Assembly: GCA_021793595.1 (NCBI GenBank)
Contig: JAJYSL010000084.1
Location: 1-16,924, forward strand
Length of the DNA: 16,924 bases
From: Acidobacteriota bacterium
GTDB taxonomy: Bacteria; Acidobacteriota; Terriglobia; Terriglobales; Acidobacteriaceae
Direction: 5' to 3'
Shown here: positions 1 to 6,892 of the stretch, one piece after another
Layout of the letters: each line of letters opens with the position of its first letter
How positions within the stretch are numbered: the first letter of the stretch is position 1
Position numbers and translations under genes: made by a program
Notes under the pieces: model-generated
What the model was told of the DNA's origin: nothing
Seen by the model: the letters and a program-made list of their open reading frames with translations, nothing else
The model's database searches: none

Positions 1-70
1 CACGGCGTCCGTTTTGAGCTTGCTGCCGGTTGCTCTCCGCTTTGGCCTCATCCCACTGGAAGAAAATCAT
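1..70 (-). pseudogene. Possible N-terminus of a BrnT-like toxin (partial, perhaps frameshifted)
   Basis: On the minus strand an ATG at 70 opens a frame reading MIFFQWDEAKAESNRQ, which runs off the left edge of the window. BrnT ribonuclease toxins of type II toxin-antitoxin systems typically begin with a hydrophobic/aromatic patch, then W-D-x-x-K and a nearby Asn, followed by K-H-G/K. The first part fits. The KH pair is missing in this frame, but reading one base over gives K-L-K-T-D, so a frameshift is possible. No clear ribosome binding site lies upstream. Only 23 codons are visible, so this is a suggestion from a short motif, not an identification. Confidence 0.28.
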
Positions 71-88
71 GCACGTCAATAATATAAG

Positions 89-117
89 GTAGTTTAGTAG
101 CTACATAAAAATACTAC
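89..117. promoter_or_regulatory. Nested inverted repeats in an AT-rich leader
   Basis: GTAGT (89-93) and ACTAC (113-117) form outer arms, and the perfect 8-bp palindrome GTAGCTAC (97-104) lies between them in locally AT-rich DNA. The block sits between the minus-strand BrnT-like start at 70 and the plus-strand peroxidase at 284, where an operator would be expected. I cannot assign a binding protein. The rest of 71-283 shows no gene and no convincing sigma-70 promoter. Confidence 0.25.
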
Positions 118-283
118 AATTTGCACCGTAAGCGTCATTCGTTCAGCCGCGCGCCATTTTGACGAATCGGGGCAACCACATTGGATTGTTCAGCATCCAG
201 CTAGGTCATAGCACGGTGAACCGTGCCCCGCCCAAACCACGGAGCACAACGCCATGCAGCGAACCGCAAGGGAGTCAGCTGCC

Positions 284-1900
284 ATGCGCACTGGAAAATT
301 GTTCCTTATCATCTGCCTGTTTCTGACCATTGGAATCATCGTGGGGCCTGCGCTCATTTCTCATACCGTCTCGGCAGCCGAGGATCCACAACAAAACGTC
401 ACCATTCCCGCCGATGCGCAAGCCGCAATCCAGGCAGTCGAGGCGCGCATCGATCGCTATGAGGCTTTCTACCTCAAGCAATTTCACGCCAATCCTCCCG
501 ACCGAAGCGACCAGCTCGCCAATGAGACAACACTCGGAGGCCTTTTGCTGTACGACAAAACGCTTTCGGTCAAACGCAATGAGGCCTGCGCCTTTTGTCA
601 CATGCCGGAAACGGGGTTCACCGGTCCCGTTTCATCGCTGAATCAAACCACGGGGTCGTATCCAGGATCGATTCGCTCACGATTTGGCAATCGCAAACCG
701 CAAAGCTACACCTACGCAACCTTCGCGCCGATCTTTCACTACAACCGGACACAGCAAAACTTTTATGGCGGCAACTTCTGGGACGGGCGCGCGACGGGAA
801 CTCGTCTGGACAATCCTGCAGCAGAGCAGGCGCAAGGCCCTCCGGACAATCCGCTGGAAATGGGCTTTACCGACTTCGCGTGTTTTGTCTATCGCGTTTC
901 ACGCGCGCCGTATAGCAGCCTTGCCGAAGCTGTCTGGGGCAGTCAAATTTTTGCGATTCAATGGCCCACAGATACCGAATCAGTCTGTAGCCAACCCGGC
1001 GGAAACTATGATCCAAACCACCCCACGGTCCAGCTCAGCAAGCTCGATCGAAGTCGAGCGCAGGCCGCTTATGATCAGTTGACGCTGTCCATCGCGCAGT
1101 ATGAAGCGCATCCTCCGGTCAACCGCTTCAGTTCAAAGTTCGACTACTACCTGGCAGGCGACAAGCGTGCGCAACTTACGCCCGACGAGATCCAGGGATG
1201 GAAGCTGTTTCGTACCAAGGCAAATTGCAATTCCTGCCATCTCGATGGCACCCAGAACAATGGCCCAACACCGGCCCCCGGATCGAGCAAACCGACTGTG
1301 TCCGCGCCAAACGGCACAGAACCTGTTGTCACAAATCTTGAACCTTTGTTCACGGACTTCACATTTGCCAACCTCGGAGTTCCCCGCAACTCCGGTCTTC
1401 CTTTCCTGCACGAAAGTCAACCCGATGCCTACGGCTTCATCGCGAATCCGGACGGACTCAACTTTCATGACGGAGGCTTGGGAGCCCTTCTTCAGGCAGC
1501 AGGTGGAAGTCCGAATCGCCAGTGGTCGCGCTATAGCGAAGCCTTCGAGGGTGCGGTTCAGACGCCCACATTACGGAACGTGGATCTCCGGCCAGGCTTG
1601 CCGTCGCATGCATTCGTCAAAGCCTACATGCATAACGCTTACTTCAAGAGCTTGAAGGAAGTTGTCCACTTCTATAACACCAGGGACAAGTATCAAGTGC
1701 GGCCCGGTCAAACCTGCGCCGGGAAACGCCTCAATATCGACTGTTTTCCTCCGCCAGATTCCAGCAAGAACCTCGACAGGACAATTGGAAATCTTCACCT
1801 AACCGACCATGAAGAAGATCAGATTGTGGATTTCATGGAGACGCTGACGGATGGCTACAACCCCACGACGGGCCAAGTCGAAGTTCCTATGGGGCCTTGA
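284..1900 (+). CDS. Di-heme cytochrome c peroxidase (CcpA/MauG family), secreted
   Basis: This 538-residue protein has a hydrophobic signal segment at about residues 5-25 ending near a VSA-AED cleavage site, so it acts in the periplasm. Two covalent heme motifs are visible: CAFCH near residues 102-106 and CNSCH near 315-319. The C-terminal TPTLRNV...MHNAYF...EVVHFYN block is the usual signature of di-heme peroxidase/MauG proteins. Such enzymes reduce hydrogen peroxide with electrons from small c-type carriers, or oxidise other substrates; which applies here cannot be told. It is clearly longer than typical CcpA (about 330-350 residues), with extra sequence between the hemes and after the second heme. 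I chose the ATG at 284 because AAGGGAG lies 9 bases upstream and the signal peptide then begins cleanly; an in-frame ATG at 254 is the alternative. No partner gene is adjacent. Confidence 0.9.
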   Translation: MRTGKLFLIICLFLTIGIIVGPALISHTVSAAEDPQQNVTIPADAQAAIQAVEARIDRYEAFYLKQFHANPPDRSDQLANETTLGGLLLYDKTLSVKRNEACAFCHMPETGFTGPVSSLNQTTGSYPGSIRSRFGNRKPQSYTYATFAPIFHYNRTQQNFYGGNFWDGRATGTRLDNPAAEQAQGPPDNPLEMGFTDFACFVYRVSRAPYSSLAEAVWGSQIFAIQWPTDTESVCSQPGGNYDPNHPTVQLSKLDRSRAQAAYDQLTLSIAQYEAHPPVNRFSSKFDYYLAGDKRAQLTPDEIQGWKLFRTKANCNSCHLDGTQNNGPTPAPGSSKPTVSAPNGTEPVVTNLEPLFTDFTFANLGVPRNSGLPFLHESQPDAYGFIANPDGLNFHDGGLGALLQAAGGSPNRQWSRYSEAFEGAVQTPTLRNVDLRPGLPSHAFVKAYMHNAYFKSLKEVVHFYNTRDKYQVRPGQTCAGKRLNIDCFPPPDSSKNLDRTIGNLHLTDHEEDQIVDFMETLTDGYNPTTGQVEVPMGP

Positions 1901-1925
1901 CTTCCACTCCATTTGCAGTTGGAAG
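1901..1925 (+). terminator. Weak hairpin between convergent genes
   Basis: CTTCCA (1901-1906) can pair with TGGAAG (1920-1925) directly after the peroxidase stop and before the convergent acetyltransferase stop at 1946. There is no T-tract, so it would be at most a weak or factor-assisted terminator. Confidence 0.2.
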
Positions 1926-1945
1926 CAGCCCTTTGTCGAATGGGG

Positions 1946-2488
1946 TCACTCGGATCGTCTGGAAGAATCTGCCTGCACAGGATCGAGCGACTTTACCAGC
2001 CACAGTACCAGGTCGTCATCCACCAGCACCTTGTCGCCGGCAGCCACCGGCAGGCCTCCGGAGGCCATCCCTTTCCCGTCCGGCACATATCCCAGATGCA
2101 CGTAGAGCCGCTGGGCGGCGCCGTACTCCTTGAACAGCCCGACGCCCACGCCGATTTTGGTACACTGCGCCGCTCGCGCCCGTTCTTCTAGCGCATGAAT
2201 CAGCTTTGTTGCTATGCCCTGGTTGCGGCATCGTTCCGCCACCACCAGATCGTTGATCTCCGGGATGCCGGCCTCGCGAAATGGCGCATGGCCGGAACTC
2301 CACAGCAGCGAACCGTACCCTAAAACATCCGTTCCATCCACCACCAGCAAGACCAGCCGATGCCCGTGGGCATGCTCCACCAAACGCTGATCCCACTTTT
2401 TCGCCCCTCCGTGCCACGCCGCCCCGCCGTAAGTTTCTGCAATGCGGGGCACATCTTCCGCCCGCAATTCCCGCACTTCAACGCTCAT
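1946..2488 (-). CDS. GNAT family N-acetyltransferase
   Basis: The 180-residue product has the GNAT fold in order. There is an N-terminal VEVRELRAEDVPRIAE segment. A central strand ends in the acetyl-CoA pyrophosphate loop (CRNQGIATKL, residues 87-96, the R/Q-x-x-G-x-A motif). A C-terminal EYGAAQRLYVHLGY block (about 121-134) is typical of the substrate-side helix and strand. It would transfer an acetyl group from acetyl-CoA to a primary amine; the substrate cannot be predicted. AAGGTGG lies a few bases upstream of the ATG at 2488 on the minus strand, supporting the start. It converges with the peroxidase gene and lies about 215 bases downstream of the small gene ending at 2704, so it may be read alone or after that gene. 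Confidence 0.85.
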   Translation of the reverse strand: MSVEVRELRAEDVPRIAETYGGAAWHGGAKKWDQRLVEHAHGHRLVLLVVDGTDVLGYGSLLWSSGHAPFREAGIPEINDLVVAERCRNQGIATKLIHALEERARAAQCTKIGVGVGLFKEYGAAQRLYVHLGYVPDGKGMASGGLPVAAGDKVLVDDDLVLWLVKSLDPVQADSSRRSE

Positions 2489-2703
2489 TGGCCCACCTTA
2501 ACAGACGTTTCGATTGCATTCGACCCCACTGCAAATCGCCTTTGCACACTCGCCTTGCCATGTCGAACCTGAACCCACCGCGCGGCGTAGCTGCAATGTC
2601 ATTCCCGATGCAACCATATTGATCAGTAGTCGATCACAGTAGCGGTTTCGCCGCGTCTTCCTGCCGTTCAGGACAAGCGGCGACCCCCGACGAGCCGCGA
2701 TTT

Positions 2704-2937
2704 CTACTTTTCGAGAATTCGTTCTTCCCTGCTGGCCCACATGATTCCACCCACCACCTGCGCAACTCCAATACACCGGGTCAGGGTTGGATGGTTTCCC
2801 ATAAAGCGCATCAAGCTGCGCCATGGTTTCGGCCCCACGCTCCAGGCTTGCGCGTCCCGGTGAGGCCGCACAATCGCCATCATCCCATCCCCGATCAATG
2901 CCATGACAGTGAAATGTTGCCACCTCCGAGTATCCAT
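2704..2937 (-). CDS. Small hypothetical protein, probably membrane-associated
   Basis: This 77-residue ORF looks real rather than a shadow. GAGGAG stands 5-8 bases before its ATG and a plausible promoter lies just upstream. The composition is protein-like, with a hydrophobic stretch near residues 9-22 (VMALIGDGMMAIV), a Pro/Trp-rich middle (SVGPKPWRSLMRFM), and a second hydrophobic helix near 55-68 (CIGVAQVVGGIMW). The pattern resembles short hypothetical proteins I associate with acidobacterial genomes, but I cannot name a family. It could be a small inner-membrane protein with one or two helices. A longer overlapping ORF in another frame (2498-2923) has poor composition and is not credible. 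Confidence 0.6.
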   Translation of the reverse strand: MDTRRWQHFTVMALIGDGMMAIVRPHRDAQAWSVGPKPWRSLMRFMGNHPTLTRCIGVAQVVGGIMWASREERILEK

Positions 2938-2969
2938 CGCACGCTCCTCGTTCCGATTTTCTATCCTCC

Positions 2970-2998
2970 TATCTACATCCTACAGCGAACATTGACAA
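2970..2998 (-). promoter_or_regulatory. Candidate sigma-70 promoter for the small gene at 2704-2937
   Basis: Read on the minus strand, TTGTCA (2998-2993) is followed after 17 bases by TAGATA (2975-2970). The expected start of transcription near 2963 would leave a leader of about 25 bases containing the GAGGAG ribosome binding site. The -35 is good and the -10 weak. Confidence 0.35.
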
Positions 2999-3068
2999 TA
3001 GCTTGACCCGTCAATTCATTCTGCTTTCAATCTTTCTCATAGAAATTCACTATGGCGTGATTTAGCAC

Positions 3069-3296
3069 CTAACAATCGTCAAGTGAAAAAATAATAGGAT
3101 CGCAGTCTGCCGTGTCAAGCTTTTTTTGGGGATGGCAGCTACACAAAAGCGATAGGCATGCGGAATCGATCAATTTCAGCGTCCAAGAATCCGCACTTGC
3201 AACGGAAAGGACACAGACGGCAACAAACATGGTCAGCACACTTAACAGGGATCGACTCAACCCTCTCGCGTGGCAGCCCTGAAAGTGAGGGCGCAA
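3069..3296 (-). CDS. Doubtful small secreted ORF or gene remnant
   Basis: On the minus strand this frame contains a convincing signal-peptide-like stretch, SLLSVLTMFVAVCVLSVASA, followed by DSWTLKLIDSAC and a Cys-containing tail (CSCH, ADC, DDC). That order (signal peptide, then a short WTxKLID-type strand and cysteines) resembles small secreted proteins I associate with acidobacteria. The weaknesses are the start and the tail. The open frame begins with a TTG at 3296, the first ATG (3230) lies inside the hydrophobic segment, and the tail after the A-tract at 3120-3126 looks degraded. It may be a frameshifted remnant. The surrounding 2999-3398 region shows nothing else I can support. Confidence 0.3.
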   Translation of the reverse strand: MRPHFQGCHARGLSRSLLSVLTMFVAVCVLSVASADSWTLKLIDSACLSLLCSCHPQKKLDTADCDPIIFSLDDC

Positions 3297-3398
3297 CCTG
3301 CGCTTGCAAGCCGCTTAACCGCGGGAGATGGCCACTGGAGATGCCGGTGGTGCCCGAAGGACGGATCCTGCGGAAGAACTTTTGCCTGTCATTGGCCT

Positions 3399-4079
3399 TC
3401 AGCCGGGTGAGGTGATCGCTTGGCGTATAGGGGCCAGCGGAGCATTGTCATCGGACGTAATCTTGCCCCTGTCGGAGTGGATTCCGAGCCGTTTCCACAG
3501 CGGCGTTAGATCGATCGGAGCATAGGGCGCGTCTCCCATCCTTCTGTAGAAATCGGCTAACACAGAGGTTTCGGTGGCTCGATCCCCCACAGTGATCACC
3601 TTGGATATGGGCCAGTCATCTGCAATCGATCCGCCGGAGTTAACGAACCCCCGCAATGCATCTTGCAAGCCTTTTTGATTTCCGGTCTTCTCCCGTATTG
3701 ACACGTCTGCCATCAGGCAGAATAGTGCGCCTCCCCAGTAAGTACTGGCGCAAGTATGGGTTTGATCTAAGCCATGCTCGCCGGGACGCACTTCCCGACT
3801 CGCTCCAGGCCGTAGAAACCGCTGCCAGAAAACGAAATCCTCTCTCTGAATTTGTTTTCTCTGACTGGACCAAAGCCGCACGACTGCAATGACATCCGAT
3901 CCAAGATTTCTAACATTCTCCCAGAGAAGCCCATGGAAGGGTGCTGTTTCATTTTTATTTTTGGAGTCCAGCAAGCCCTGGATCGTCGGCGAGCCAATGT
4001 CAAGCGGTATGCTTGGAGGTGTGCCTGAAGAGCAGCGAAACTGTCGGCTGCTCCAGAGCTGCACGTGACGTATATCCAC
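3399..4079 (-). pseudogene. 3' remnant of an M61-like (gluzincin) peptidase
   Basis: The last roughly 145 residues of this frame (about 3399-3845) are protein-like and match the C-terminal part of M61/gluzincin-type peptidases as I remember them. Visible blocks are GLDQTHT, STYWGGALFCLMADVSIRE, KGLQDALRGFVNSGG and ADFYRRMGDAPY, followed by DLTPLWKRLGI. The residues upstream of this (roughly 3846-4079) do not look like the family, and neither the HExxH zinc motif nor a signal peptide is present in any nearby frame. I read this as a gene that lost its 5' catalytic part. It faces away from the ABC permease, and its ORF ends where the permease's possible upstream start (4082) begins. A short, non-catalytic protein being expressed is possible but no ribosome binding site supports it. 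Confidence 0.55.
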
Positions 4080-4144
4080 CTATGGCTGCTGCCAACACAC
4101 ATAGCTCGTCTTTTGCCCGCACTCTGGCCAGCGCCAAACAAACT

Positions 4145-5335
4145 ATGGTGCTGAGCGAGATTCTGTCTCTTGCGTTCGATAGCTTTCGCAACAACAAAGT
4201 GCGCTTTGCGCTGACCGCCCTCGGCATGGTGATGGGATCAGCTTCCGTAATTCTGGTCGCGACCATTGGACTGACTGGCAGACAGTACGCCATCAATCTC
4301 ATCCAGGGTATCGGCGCCAACATGATTGTTGCGGACTGTCAGTGCGGCGGTATGAACCCCGACTCCCTTACTTATGAAGATCTGACCGCGGTCAACCAGC
4401 AGGTCCCCGGAATCATCTGGTCTTCGCCGATGCTTGAGATGCATGTTCCGATCAGCTTCGGAGATGGCAAAGTGAAGGACATCCTGATTCTGGGCGTTTC
4501 GCCGCAATACAAGGATGTGCGAAATCTTGTAGTCCTCTACGGTCGTTTTTTCGATCAGGAGGACAACCTTAGCCACGCCAAAGTGGCAGTAGTCACGGTT
4601 CCCTTCGCCGAGAACCTGTACGGAAGTGCCGATCGCGCCATCAACCGAACGTTCACCATCCGAGGCATTCCGTTCACCATCATCGGTGTCTTCAAAGAAA
4701 AGGTCAACTCCTGGGGAATGTCGGAGATTGCAAAGCAGACCATTCTGATTCCCTACCCCGTCGGGCGTTATTTCACCGGAACCAACGCAGTGAAGCAGTT
4801 GTTTTTTTCCGTTCGTAGTTTCGGCGAAACGCCGCGGGTGCGGGACGGGATCGCGAAAGTGATCCAGTCTCGCCATCGCCCCGGATCGGTATACGACGTA
4901 AACGAATTCACAGCCTTGGTGAAAACAGCAGCACACATTGCGGACATCATGACGCTTGTCTTGCTGTTGGTTTCTGCGATTACGCTGGCTGTCAGCGGAG
5001 TCGGCATCATGAATATCATGCTGGCGACAGTGCGATCGCGCATACGTGAAATCGGGATCCGCAAGGCCGTCGGTGCCACGTACCGTGAAATCCAACTTCA
5101 GTTTCTTGCCGAAGCGATCCTGATTTCGCTTAGCGGCGGCATTGTCGGCACGTTGCTGGGGCTGGCACTCCCACTCTCGGTGCGCTTCTTCCTTCCCGCG
5201 TACATGATTCCCATTTCGCCTTGGTCGGTCATCATTTCATTATCGACCGCAATGCTTGTTGGAATTCTTTTTGGAACGCTGCCTGCCACACGCGCTGCCC
5301 AAATGGATCCGGTCGAATCGCTCAAGTACGAGTAG
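4145..5335 (+). CDS. ABC transporter permease, MacB/FtsX family
   Basis: A 396-residue membrane protein with the complete MacB-type layout. A first transmembrane helix lies at about residues 18-40 (ALTALGMVMGSASVILVAT). A large periplasmic domain (about 45-265) follows, and then three C-terminal helices. It contains the hallmark LAVSGVGIMNIMLA...R.REIGIRKAVGA block and ends in the typical PATRAAQMDPVESLKYE. These permeases work with a MacB/LolD-type ATPase to move lipoproteins, peptides or drugs, or to perform mechanotransmission. No ATPase gene lies next to it in this window, so the partner must be encoded elsewhere or is lost. I start it at ATG 4145, where family homology begins. ATG 4082 or 3941 would add residues that look non-homologous. 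Neither start has a good ribosome binding site. Confidence 0.85.
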   Translation: MVLSEILSLAFDSFRNNKVRFALTALGMVMGSASVILVATIGLTGRQYAINLIQGIGANMIVADCQCGGMNPDSLTYEDLTAVNQQVPGIIWSSPMLEMHVPISFGDGKVKDILILGVSPQYKDVRNLVVLYGRFFDQEDNLSHAKVAVVTVPFAENLYGSADRAINRTFTIRGIPFTIIGVFKEKVNSWGMSEIAKQTILIPYPVGRYFTGTNAVKQLFFSVRSFGETPRVRDGIAKVIQSRHRPGSVYDVNEFTALVKTAAHIADIMTLVLLLVSAITLAVSGVGIMNIMLATVRSRIREIGIRKAVGATYREIQLQFLAEAILISLSGGIVGTLLGLALPLSVRFFLPAYMIPISPWSVIISLSTAMLVGILFGTLPATRAAQMDPVESLKYE

Positions 5336-5401
5336 CATAGGCAACCGTTGAGAACCGCATGCCACCGGTTCACCAAAAAACATTGTAATGAACGCGGCAT
5401 C

Positions 5402-6892
5402 TCAGTCCGCCACGATCTCCCGCGCAGCCACCCTACCGCAGCGGATTAGATCCGGCAGCCCAACGCCTCTATACGCGTTGCCAATCAGCCGCAGATTCGG
5501 GAGCTTCCCTACGCGAAAATCCAGTTCCGCCATGCGATCTGCGTGGCCTACCGCATAGAGCGGGAGAGAGTTTGGCCAGCGGCGAGCAAGCATGACCGAG
5601 GGCGCCGGCAGTTTTCCCAGGTAGCCTTCCAACTGCGTTCGAGCAAGCCGGATCAACGCAGCATCGTCCTGCTCGAGGAGTTTCGGAGCCCATGGCCCAC
5701 CGAAGAACGCGCGAAGCAATATCGCTCCGTCCGGAACCGTATGCGGGAACTTCTGGCTGAGGAAAGTACATGCGAGCAGCGCTTGTTGGGCAGCATGATC
5801 ACCAGATGCATGGGCGAGCTCGCCGTCAACCTCCCCACCCGGGTCGGTGTGTGGTTCGTGTTGCGGAACCAGGAATCCGAATCCGGAAGGAATACGCATC
5901 GAGCGCGCCTGGTCCGCAGCAAATCCAAGGGAAACGACAATTGCGGACGAGAACTGCTGCGGCAACAACTGCCCGATGCGGCTATCGAGAGGATGCAACA
6001 GTCTCGCGGTTGTTGCTGCCGGAGTGGCAACCAAAACCCCATCGAAGCTTTGCACAATGGGATGCGCGTCTCCGCTGCGGACTCCATGAACGCCCCAGAC
6101 CCCCTCGCGGTGTTCAAGCGCCTCGACGACAATATCCCGCTGCATGCTGCGTTTCGGAATGAGAGATTCCATTCCTTCGATCAGCGCTCCCAACCCGCTC
6201 TTCAACGATGTGAAAATGGGCGCGGATGCCTTCCCTGCTTGGAACCGCTGTTGCAATCCGAGGATGAGGCTGCCATACTCTCGCTCCAGCGCAACGAACG
6301 TCGGCATGACAGCGCGCACGCTCAACTTTGCAATATCTCCGCCGAATATTCCGGCAAGCAGGGGGGCGGCGATCGTATGCGCGACTTCGTCGCCAAAATG
6401 CCGCGCAACAAAATCGCGAACCGATTCATCGCGGTTGCCATCGCCCTCGGCCAGTGCGTTGGCCTTCAATTGTTCCGCCAGTTTGGGTTCGCCCAGATAC
6501 GCGAGCTTCGCCTGCTCGCTAAACAGCGGTGAATGCAGAACACTGTCCCATCGCGTCGGCACCATCATGCGCATGCCGTCCGGCATGGCAGTCAGGACGT
6601 GGCCATCGGCAATATACGTCTTCCGCATCTCATCATTGGAAGGAACCAACTCTCTTTCAAGACCCAAGCCAATCGCCAGTTCGCGCGCCCAGGGTTTTTC
6701 GGTCGCCCAACTGTCGGGACCGCATTCCATAACAAATCCGTCCCGCCGAACGGTTTCAACAATGCCGCCTAGTCGAGGCGTCGCTTCAAACAAAATAAAT
6801 TCAACGGCTGCGCCCAGGCGCTGCCGCACGATAAGTTCGTAGGCAGCCGCGAGCCCCGCAATACCGCCGCCAATGATGGCGATTCTCTTCAT
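5402..6892 (-). CDS. hemY: Protoporphyrinogen oxidase (oxygen-dependent HemY/HemG type)
   Basis: The 496-residue flavoprotein oxidises (copro)protoporphyrinogen to the porphyrin, a late step of heme synthesis. It begins with the FAD-binding dinucleotide motif IAIIGGGIAGLAAAYEL, followed by LGGIVETVRRDGFVMECGPDS, the usual second FAD contact. The centre has APLLAGIFGGDIAKLSVRA and the C-terminus carries GNAYRGVGLPDLIRCGRVAA, matching the conserved FAD-binding end of PPOX enzymes. Length is normal to slightly long. It is the last gene of hemE-hemH-hemY; its ATG overlaps the hemH stop in an ATGA arrangement (6889-6892), so translation is probably coupled. Whether the substrate is coproporphyrinogen or protoporphyrinogen depends on the pathway branch and cannot be decided here. 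Confidence 0.95.
   Translation of the reverse strand: MKRIAIIGGGIAGLAAAYELIVRQRLGAAVEFILFEATPRLGGIVETVRRDGFVMECGPDSWATEKPWARELAIGLGLERELVPSNDEMRKTYIADGHVLTAMPDGMRMMVPTRWDSVLHSPLFSEQAKLAYLGEPKLAEQLKANALAEGDGNRDESVRDFVARHFGDEVAHTIAAPLLAGIFGGDIAKLSVRAVMPTFVALEREYGSLILGLQQRFQAGKASAPIFTSLKSGLGALIEGMESLIPKRSMQRDIVVEALEHREGVWGVHGVRSGDAHPIVQSFDGVLVATPAATTARLLHPLDSRIGQLLPQQFSSAIVVSLGFAADQARSMRIPSGFGFLVPQHEPHTDPGGEVDGELAHASGDHAAQQALLACTFLSQKFPHTVPDGAILLRAFFGGPWAPKLLEQDDAALIRLARTQLEGYLGKLPAPSVMLARRWPNSLPLYAVGHADRMAELDFRVGKLPNLRLIGNAYRGVGLPDLIRCGRVAAREIVAD

Noticed and set aside
2498..2923. Minus-strand ORF of 141 codons overlapping the small gene
   Set aside because: Arg/Cys/Gly-rich composition, no ribosome binding site, and the overlapping 2704-2937 frame has better start signals.
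3941..4144. N-terminal extension of the ABC permease
   Set aside because: The added residues are Cys/Ser-rich and do not resemble the family, whose homology begins at the ATG at 4145.
4238..5095. Long minus-strand ORF (285 codons) opposite the ABC permease
   Set aside because: Composition is unlike a folded protein (His/Asp/Arg-rich), with no motif, and the plus-strand permease explains the region.
5353..5370. AACCG/CGGTT hairpin between the permease and hemY ends as a terminator
   Set aside because: Only five base pairs and no T-tract following it on either strand.
5543..6532. Plus-strand ORF of 329 codons opposite hemY
   Set aside because: It is an antisense shadow of a strongly supported hemY frame and shows no recognisable domain or ribosome binding site.
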